This document shows positions 56,939 through 64,000 of a DNA stretch of 64,000 bases, piece by piece. The stretch's first letter is position 1; the number at the start of each line of letters is the position of its first letter. The notes below the pieces were generated by a model that saw nothing but the letters and a program-made list of their open reading frames with translations, made no database searches and was not told where the DNA came from. Source of the stretch: Pycnopodia helianthoides (lineage: Eukaryota; Echinodermata; Asteroidea; Forcipulatida; Asteriidae); NCBI GenBank assembly GCA_032158295.1, contig CM063249.1, positions 17,114,416 through 17,178,415 on the forward strand. The letters run 5' to 3'. Made by a program: the position numbers and the translations under genes.

Positions 56939-57809
56939 CAAGTAATCTAGGGTAAAGTATTACAGAGTTACCGTGCTATTTACACTGTGCATTGCATAAA
57001 CAACAACCAAGCTCGAAAACCCAGAACAAACAACCTCCATCGCTTTGCCTCCACCGGGTTCCAAAGGAGTTTCCGTTCTTTTATTTTCAATCAACACAAA
57101 GTGCAAGGTAATCCTGTCTAAATTTGACAGCCTTCATTGAAAGCAGCATTTGATTCTTAAGGCTTTTTATTTATATACGAAGATGCAGTGGCATCATACC
57201 AAAACAAATCGTTGACAGATTTTACCGTAATATCTTGGTGATATTATTAATATCTCTTCAAATACAACAGGGGTTTCGTCATCAGCCTACAAGTAGGACA
57301 TGTGACTCGATTTTCGACCAATCACAGTTGTCCTAGTCAGGGTGTGGTAGTCTACGCCGTGCCGCTGTCTTTTCCTGAAGAGCAGCTCTTTACAATAAGT
57401 CCAACACTCACTGCACTACGTTGATTTGAGACGGTCGCAATAATTTTTTTTGCAGAGATTTTGGGTAATAACATCCTGGCAGTTTGTTGAATTTGTTACC
57501 TGTACATGTTCTGAAGATCTTCGGACGGTTGATGTTATCACGTGGTGTCAGATTTTAAGAAAACTTTTAATCTGGCTAGTGTTTTGTAGTGCATGAGGCA
57601 CTTTAATGACAACAGATAAAACTCTTTATGTTGCATGACTACAACTCCATGCGGTGTAAATTGCCATCATTTCTACAAACTATTTTTGAAAATTTTAGTC
57701 AATTGCTAAACTGCTGAAACATAAGTTTGCATTTCCTGTATAACTGGTACATTGTGACGCAACATAAACTCAGAACCGTCTGTGACATTTTCCGACTCTA
57801 GTTCCAGCC

Positions 57810-59366
57810 ATGTTGAAAAAGGACATTCTAACCGGAGTTCCAAGAACACAACTCGATCACGCTGTCATGGTAGCATTTATCGTCACAGTGGTAATTTGCA
57901 CAAATGTTGAGGGCGCTTCATGTAATCATCTGAAGACAAAAGAGTTTGTCCCTGCCTTAAACAAGGAATTGCGCCTCGTTTCATACTGGGAGAAGAAAAC
58001 ACGATCTCCTGTCATCTGTGTGAGTTATTGCCACTCTGATCCGAAATGTCAATCGGTGAACTATCACACCAGCAGTCATCTCTGTCAGCTGAATAATGTA
58101 ACCAGGGCTCTATATCCTGGTGACTTCATCGCACACAACGGCAGCTTGTACTTTGATGCTAGTCCAAACACAAGTCTATTCTCTCTACCAGACCCTACAC
58201 CGTCTATAGAGATGGACACGTCCACACCTTCTGTGGTGTGGACTACCTCAGTACCTTATATGCAGACTGGCACGACCCTCTCCTCTGCGTCCATCCGAAT
58301 ACCCTCTACCCAGCCTCAGAGTACAACCCCCTTGTCATCTGAGCTGATCAACACACCCTCTTCAGATCCTACCGCACCTCACACCTCCTTGCCAAATCCA
58401 ACGACCATCTCACGACATTACACATCCCTCTCTTCAGCAATCAACGAAGTATCCAGAGGTACAACTACGGCTGTCGCCTCTATGCAACCCACACCACACC
58501 AGACCACACCACACCAGACCACACCACACCAGACCACACCACACCAGACCACACCACCAAAGACAACTCGGTCCCCTTCTGATCAATCATTCTCTACACC
58601 TTCAATCACAACTCCCTCGTCAGTGACTTATTCCCATGGACCTTCAACTGAGTCAACCAAGGGGAATCCCAATGCAGTGTCTGAATTACCTAATGCCGAG
58701 CCCCTTCGGAGCACCAATTGCAACCAGCTTTTTGAAACAGGTACTCATGCGAGCGGCATCTACACAATATTTCCTGCTGGATTCAGCGATGGCCTGCAAG
58801 TCTACTGTGACATGGAGACAGACGGTGGAGGATGGATCGTCATCCAGAGGCGTCAAGACGGCAGTGTTGACTTCGACCGCACCTGGGTCGAGTACCGGGA
58901 TGGATTTGGCGACTTGTCAGGTGAGTTCTGGCTTGGAAATGAGAACTTGTGCATCCTGACCGAGTCTCATGGACAATGGCAATTGAGAGTTGACTTGGAA
59001 AACAAAGATGGAGACAAAGCAACGTCTGTGTATTCTGAATTTCAAATTACTGACTTCTATTATGTGCTTTTCGGCTCTTTTCACCAGGAAAATAGTACTG
59101 CAGGTAATGCTCTTATGGGCAGCATGGGGCTTTCGTTTTTAACAAGAGATGCTGCCCATTCTTTTGATTATAATTATCAATGCCCACCTACGGGCATGAC
59201 GGGAGGGTGGTGGTTTCATGATTGCCTGGAGTCTACAATCAACAGTCCTTATGGTAACATGAAATGGCACACCTGGGTAAGAAGTGGTATTCCGCACCTC
59301 TTGAAATCTTGCAACATGAAAATAAAAATCATCGGTCTCAATGAAAACCCGCTCCCCAAAAATTGA
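57810..59366 (+). CDS. Secreted PAN-mucin-fibrinogen-domain protein (FReD gene 3)
   Basis: Single-exon frame of 518 residues. The leader and PAN-like domain match gene 2. The stalk has four HQTTP units, the most in the window. One FReD starts at Cys304. A short block (59121-59180) reads SMGLSFLTRDAAHSFDYNYQ, where gene 2 has STESEFSTRDNSHHSVYH: two residues longer and changed at most positions, while the sequence on both sides is almost identical. The block lies where other FReDs bind calcium and build the ligand pocket. The C-terminal tail NPLPKN is kept, as in gene 1. Other differences (WVEYRDGFGDLSG, NMKWH, SCNMK) are scattered. Probably a secreted lectin-like protein with its own specificity; function inferred. 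Confidence 0.9.
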   Translation: MLKKDILTGVPRTQLDHAVMVAFIVTVVICTNVEGASCNHLKTKEFVPALNKELRLVSYWEKKTRSPVICVSYCHSDPKCQSVNYHTSSHLCQLNNVTRALYPGDFIAHNGSLYFDASPNTSLFSLPDPTPSIEMDTSTPSVVWTTSVPYMQTGTTLSSASIRIPSTQPQSTTPLSSELINTPSSDPTAPHTSLPNPTTISRHYTSLSSAINEVSRGTTTAVASMQPTPHQTTPHQTTPHQTTPHQTTPPKTTRSPSDQSFSTPSITTPSSVTYSHGPSTESTKGNPNAVSELPNAEPLRSTNCNQLFETGTHASGIYTIFPAGFSDGLQVYCDMETDGGGWIVIQRRQDGSVDFDRTWVEYRDGFGDLSGEFWLGNENLCILTESHGQWQLRVDLENKDGDKATSVYSEFQITDFYYVLFGSFHQENSTAGNALMGSMGLSFLTRDAAHSFDYNYQCPPTGMTGGWWFHDCLESTINSPYGNMKWHTWVRSGIPHLLKSCNMKIKIIGLNENPLPKN

Positions 59367-61015
59367 TCCTGTCCCTCATTGAAAACCAGCAGCAGGAAAA
59401 TAATAACCCTGATCTTGTCGAGTTGCACAATACCTGGTTTGAACAGAGGCTGTAATCTACTCATCCTGATATCCAGGAAAATCAACTTAATTGTAATTTT
59501 ATAAATGGTCTCATTGTAAAAAGGACTTGAGCCACCCCCAAAATAAAAATAATAACAATAACAATTAATAAATAAAAACACAAACAAAAAAATAGCTAAA
59601 TATAAATTGAATAATACAATTTTGTTTGTACCACAATGCATACAAACAAAAGTAAGCAACATTAAAACAAAATTAAATTAAATTAAAGCCGAAAGAGTGA
59701 GAGTTGATCTTAAAAAGACCCAGAAAAATAACTTTGATCTAAAAAGAAATATTTTTAATCCATAGACTTAGTATCGCTCAACATAACTGCTGGAACCTTG
59801 AATATTGAAAACAATTGATAGCCACATTTATTTAACACATTTCGCCGTTATGGCAGAAACAAACCTAAGTTATTTATTTCATATGTTTTGATTGCTCAAT
59901 ATACTAGAACAGTGGAGTGTATTGCTGTATGTTGTGTAAAGCTTTATTCTGATCGATGCAATCTGCTGTAGCTGTGATTTGTAGCATTTAAAATTATTGG
60001 TATCGTTAAATAATCAGTAAATCTGACCGGATTGTGAGATATAAGTCCGGACTTGAGGCAGCACTTTGATAATTGAGTATACTGAGTATCAACTCATGTT
60101 GAGGGCGCCCACGCAACACTTGTTACTGTATGGTGTCAGATTATTTACAATCTTACTTATTTGCATTGTGTGTGTTACTGTTGCATTTGAAAAGAACGTG
60201 TGTTGTTAAATGGAGCTTGCGATATTTTCAGACTTATTTCTTAAGATTTAGTGATGAATGTTGAAATAATATGCATTATGAACTTGATGTATTTATTAAT
60301 CATAGATTGATCCAGAAAGAAAACTGATCTCAGAGCTAATGATGAAATTTGGTTACGGGACTACCACTATGAATATAAAAGTATTTAAAACAAATTAAGA
60401 AGAAAATCAAACAAACAATCAAGCAAAATGACAAAACAACAAAGTAACAAAACAAAACAAAAGTAAAGGAAAGCTTTTTCTTTTTGTAAAGACTGGATCC
60501 ATCAATGATTAGATAATATTTAGTAGTTAGTAGATAAAGATATTTCAAAGTTATAACTGAAGTTGGTACAGTGACACCATTGCTATATGTAAAGTAAGTA
60601 AGTCTAGATAGTTATGGAATAGATGTGACTTTGTAGTTTGTGGACAGAAATTATTATGATTTAGATATATTTGTGGGTGTGTTTTTTCGAAGAAAATTCT
60701 TTCTAATATTGTACGTGCTATCTCGTCAAACTTTTCCTGAATAACTTGAAAGATAAACTTTAAAAAACATTGGTCTGCTTTGGTTCGAAGTGTTTGACCC
60801 AAAGTTTTAGAATGGTTGCAAAATTTTGGGGTGGGAATGGGGGTAATCGCTTGCGCTGCTCAATTCTTTTTGTGAAGATAAAAAGGTCAAGGTTATAATT
60901 CCAGGCACCGAGTTGCACAATGTAGTTAATTTAGTTTAGTTAATCATTCTTGAAAGAAGGTAAATGTTTTTCTTCAAATTCAATGTGTTTCTGTATGTAT
61001 TCAAGACACAAGTAT

Positions 61016-61409
61016 TTAAAGGAACATTACAGAATTGGTTTTTGCTAACAAAACAGTTGCTGGCAGTGTAAGCACTTTATGTAATCCACCATATATATAA
61101 ACTGACAAACCTGTAGAAGTTTGAGATCGATCGGCCATCTGGGTCACGAGAAAATAGAGAAAAAACGATTACACTTTTGCATGAAATCATATAGATTCAA
61201 CAAATGAATAAAACGCTCACTGAGCGATAAACTCCAATCGGAAAATTAGTTTATTCATTTCTCATCAAATATGGCATCTCAGACAGAAATATTTCAAGGG
61301 ATGTTTTCTACTATCATCATCATTAGACCGTGGAAGTTTTATGTAAATCTGTGATCAAAAAGTATATTTTACAAGTTTTTTTCTTACCAATTCTGTAATG
61401 TTCCTTTAA
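61016..61409. mobile_element. TTAA-flanked MITE (AGGAAC family), copy 2
   Basis: The body 61020-61405 (386 bp) lies between TTAA at 61016-61019 and 61406-61409. Ends AGGAACATTACAGAATTGG and CCAATTCTGTAATGTTCCT. The interior is nearly identical to 6315-6699. Uninterrupted target sequence AGTATTTAAGAGCT is visible in spacer 1 (about 50722), with one change in spacer 2 (about 55794), and again in the local duplicate at about 61507. Confidence 0.92.
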
Positions 61410-61763
61410 GAGCTCTAATTGTTTAATAGAAATATCGAGACTCTTTGAAAGATAGTCAATGTTTTTCTTCAAATTTAATGTGTTTCTGTATATATTCAAG
61501 ACACAAGTATTTAAGAGCTCTAATTTTTTAATAGAAATATCGAAACTCTTTGGGAGAACAAGTTCAATTCTCAGTGACTGTTTATAACAACAATAAGTTA
61601 TTCAAATATTTTAGAAAAAAATTCACAATAATAGAACAGACTCCCTCTCTCTCTTTTGCCTGCCCTCTCTTTCAATTGCTTTGAGGCTTCGCTTCAACAA
61701 GATTTATCCAACAGTAAAAATCCACAAACTCTAAGACACTTGAAACCATATTCAGCTGTCTTG

Positions 61764-61925
61764 ATGCTCAAGAAGGAAAAACTCACAGGTTCATTTGAGA
61801 AACAGATGAAGGAGTCCGCCAAAAACTCCACACCAGACAATCGAGAGCCCAAACCTCATTACTTCAAACGATATCTTTCCACCATTAGAGACAAAAAGTC
61901 CCGTTCGTTTTTGATTGGTATTTAA
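61764..61925 (+). other. Small frame conserved in all three spacers, copy 3
   Basis: Frame MLKKEKLTGSFEKQMKES through REPKPHYFKRYL, continuing 14 residues past the stop position of copies 1 and 2. Compared with them one codon is missing in frame and several substitutions are non-synonymous. An upstream in-frame ATG at 61656 would extend it to 89 residues. Confidence 0.3.
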
Positions 61926-63355
61926 ATTGAGTTATTTAAAATATGAACAAAAGCAAAGATATAATTGACAGGTAACCGTCGACAGTATAACAATAGTGTT
62001 TTCAAACACGTGCCGGACCGCATGACGTAAGGACATCCTCCAAATTATAAATAACCTATGGTATTAAGGTTTGAAACTAGCACAAGTAAAGGGAGCATGT
62101 ACATTACTTTCTGTATAGTTCGTTAATTTATTGTGTAATCATTTTAAAAATACATAATTAAAATATTAATAATACAGTTAAGTTTTTAAAATTTGATTGT
62201 AAGTTTGTGAAACAAAGTGACACATGCACTAAAGTAGAAGAATAAAAGAGCACAAAATGAAGCTCGTTTTCGTTTGTCAGTCAGTTTTGTTGTGTCTTGG
62301 TGGTTTTTGTTTCTAATTGGATGATTGTAATTACTGTATCGTCATAGGATGTGTTTAATAATCATAGTAAATCATCCAACTGCTTTCCACACATTCAATT
62401 TGATGTTCCACTTTGTTTTAATAACAATCAAGTTATACACAAGGTCGATGATCAGACAGATCCGTGTGCAAAACATCAGAGTTGCCAATCGAAATGCCAT
62501 GTTATCGAACCAGACCTTACCAAATACCTATTTAAGTAATCAAGGGCAAAATTATTAGAGAGATACCGTGTTAATAACACTGTGCATTGCATAAACAATA
62601 ACCAGGCTCCAAAACCCAGAACAAACAACCTCCATCGCTTTGCCTCCATCGGGTTCCGAAGGCTTAAATTAAAAACGATAGCTGCCTCACAAATGAGTTT
62701 CCGCTCCTTTATTTTCACTCAACACAAAGATTTCAAAGTAATATCTTGGTGATATTATTAATATCTCTTCGAATACAACAGGGGTTTCGTCATCAGCCTA
62801 CAAGTAGGACATGTGACTCGATTTTGACCAATCACAGTTGTCCTAGTCAGGGTGTGGTAGTCTACGCCGTGCCGCTGGCTTTTCCTGAAGCGCAGCTCTT
62901 TACAGTAAGTCCAACACACTCACTGTTGCACTACGTTGATCTGAGACGGTCGCAATAATTGTTGCGGATAATTTTGGTTAATAATATCAAGGCAGTTTGT
63001 TGAATTTGTTACCTATGCATGTTCACGAGATCTTTGGACGGTTGATGTTATGCCGTGGTGTCAGATTTTAAGAAAACTATTAATCAGTATACTACAACGA
63101 TTTCAAAAAGACTACAGACTGGTGTTTTGTCGTGCACGAGGCACTTTAAATGACAACAGATAAAACTCTTTATGTTGCATGACTACAATTCCATGCAGTG
63201 TATATGAGTTGCCATCATTTCTACAAACTATTTTGGAAAATTTTAGTCAGTTGCTAAACTGCTGAAACATAAGTTTGCATATCTGCATAACTGGTACATT
63301 GTGACGCGACATAAACTCAAACCGTCTGTGACATTTTCCCACTCTAGTTCTAGTC

Positions 63356-64000
63356 ATGGTGAAAACGGACATCCTAACCGGTGTTCCAAGAACACAACTC
63401 GATCACGCTGTCATATTAGCATTTATCGTCACAGTGGTAATTTGCACAAATGTTGAGGGCGCTTCATGTAATCATCTGAAGACAAAAGAGTTTGTCCATG
63501 CCTTAAACAAGGAATTGTGCCTCGTTTCATACTGGGAGAAGATAACACGATCTCCTGTCATCTGTGTGAGTTATTGCCACTCTGATCCTAACTGTCAATC
63601 GGTGAACTATCACACCAGCAGTCATCTCTGTAAGCTGAATAATGTAACCAGGGCTCTATATCCTGGTGACTTCATCGCACACAACGGCAGCTTGTACTTT
63701 GATGCCAGTCCAAACACAAGTCTATTCTCTCTACCAGACCCTACACCGTCTATAGAGATGGACACGTCCACACCTTCTGTGGCATGGACTACCTCAGCAC
63801 CTTATATGCAGACTGGCACGACCCTCTCCTCTGCGTCCATCCGAATACCCTCTACCCAGCCTCAGAGTACAACCCCCTTGTCATCTGAGCTGATCAACAC
63901 ACCCTCTTCAGATCCTACCCCACCTCACACCTCCTTGCCAAATCCAACGACCATCTCACACCATTACACATCCCCTCTTCAGCAATCAACGAAGTATCCA
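63356..64000 (+). CDS. FReD gene 4, 5' part, with a frameshift near the window edge
   Basis: The start codon (63356) opens MVKTDILTGVPRTQ and a leader almost identical to genes 2 and 3, then the PAN/apple-like domain and the beginning of the stalk. The window ends before the HQTTP units or any FReD. One base is missing at about 63974 (TCCCCTCTTC where gene 3 has TCCCTCTCTTC), shifting the frame to SPLQQSTKYP instead of SLSSAINEV. Other changes include Arg-to-Cys (KELCLVSYW), giving an extra cysteine, and LCKLNN for LCQLNN. It may be a decaying copy, an allele, or carry a sequencing error; the rest of the gene is not visible. Confidence 0.8.
   Translation, partial: MVKTDILTGVPRTQLDHAVILAFIVTVVICTNVEGASCNHLKTKEFVHALNKELCLVSYWEKITRSPVICVSYCHSDPNCQSVNYHTSSHLCKLNNVTRALYPGDFIAHNGSLYFDASPNTSLFSLPDPTPSIEMDTSTPSVAWTTSAPYMQTGTTLSSASIRIPSTQPQSTTPLSSELINTPSSDPTPPHTSLPNPTTISHHYTSPLQQSTKYP

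Larger units (their letters stand above)
54271..57809. repeat. Duplicated spacer 2 (between FReD genes 2 and 3)
   Basis: 3539 bp, collinear with spacer 1 from about 49117 on. It lacks the first about 200 bp after the stop (deleted) and the 97-bp duplication. AATAAA at 54403-54408; CAAA tract near 55133-55170; conserved small frame 56054-56173; MITE 56787-56938. No other gene seen. Confidence 0.9.
59367..63355. repeat. Duplicated spacer 3 (between FReD genes 3 and 4)
   Basis: 3989 bp, collinear with spacers 1 and 2 but the most diverged. It carries a TTAA-flanked MITE (61016-61409), a local duplication of about 100 bp around it, no AATAGACC MITE, a deletion of about 110 bp near 62735, and an insertion of about 30 bp near 63095. 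The AATAAA that follows genes 1 and 2 is mutated here, although AATAAA occurs earlier at 59542 and 59571. No other gene seen. Confidence 0.88.

Overview
The window is animal nuclear DNA. It has conserved, intron-rich metazoan genes, long AT-rich introns, dense foldback elements (MITEs), tRNA-derived SINEs and a tandem array of fibrinogen-domain lectin-like genes. The protein sequences and the repeat style suggest a marine invertebrate deuterostome, most plausibly an echinoderm. That assignment is inference; no species marker is present.

Layout. (1) 1-4429: no recognisable gene; a 77-bp tandem repeat and degraded mobile-element pieces. (2) 4430-10361, minus strand: seven exons of an RNF34/RFFL-type E3 ubiquitin ligase (FYVE-like zinc finger, two SAP-like segments, C-terminal RING); its first coding exon was not found. 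(3) 10362-21003: about 10.6 kb of MITEs, hAT-like elements and SINEs with one weak candidate exon. (4) 21150-23220, minus strand: complete four-exon MED31 (Mediator subunit 31) with a glutamine-rich tail. (5) 23221-23387: a 167-bp head-to-head gap, probably a shared promoter. (6) 23388-40406, plus strand: complete INTS2 (Integrator subunit 2). All 22 coding exons join in phase to give 1145 residues. (7) 40407-46129: INTS2 3' UTR, then repeats, including a roughly 0.95-kb tandem duplication. (8) 46130-64000: four tandem, same-strand, single-exon genes for secreted proteins with a signal peptide, a PAN/apple-like domain, a Thr/Ser/Pro-rich mucin-like stalk and one or three fibrinogen-related domains (FReDs). 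The fourth gene runs off the window.

The housekeeping part holds a ubiquitin ligase and two RNA polymerase II co-regulators: MED31 in Mediator, INTS2 in the snRNA-processing and transcription-attenuating Integrator. The FReD array is the most interesting part. It behaves like a young, fast-changing recognition-gene family. Copies and 3.5-4 kb spacers are nearly identical, yet they differ in FReD number, stalk repeat number, leader and 5' flank, C-terminus, and one short block at the place where other FReDs bind calcium and ligand. Transposon insertions absent from sister copies let parts of the array history be ordered.

Exon borders were placed by eye from GT/AG sites, reading phase and remembered family sequences. 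No search or alignment was run, so identities are described rather than measured.
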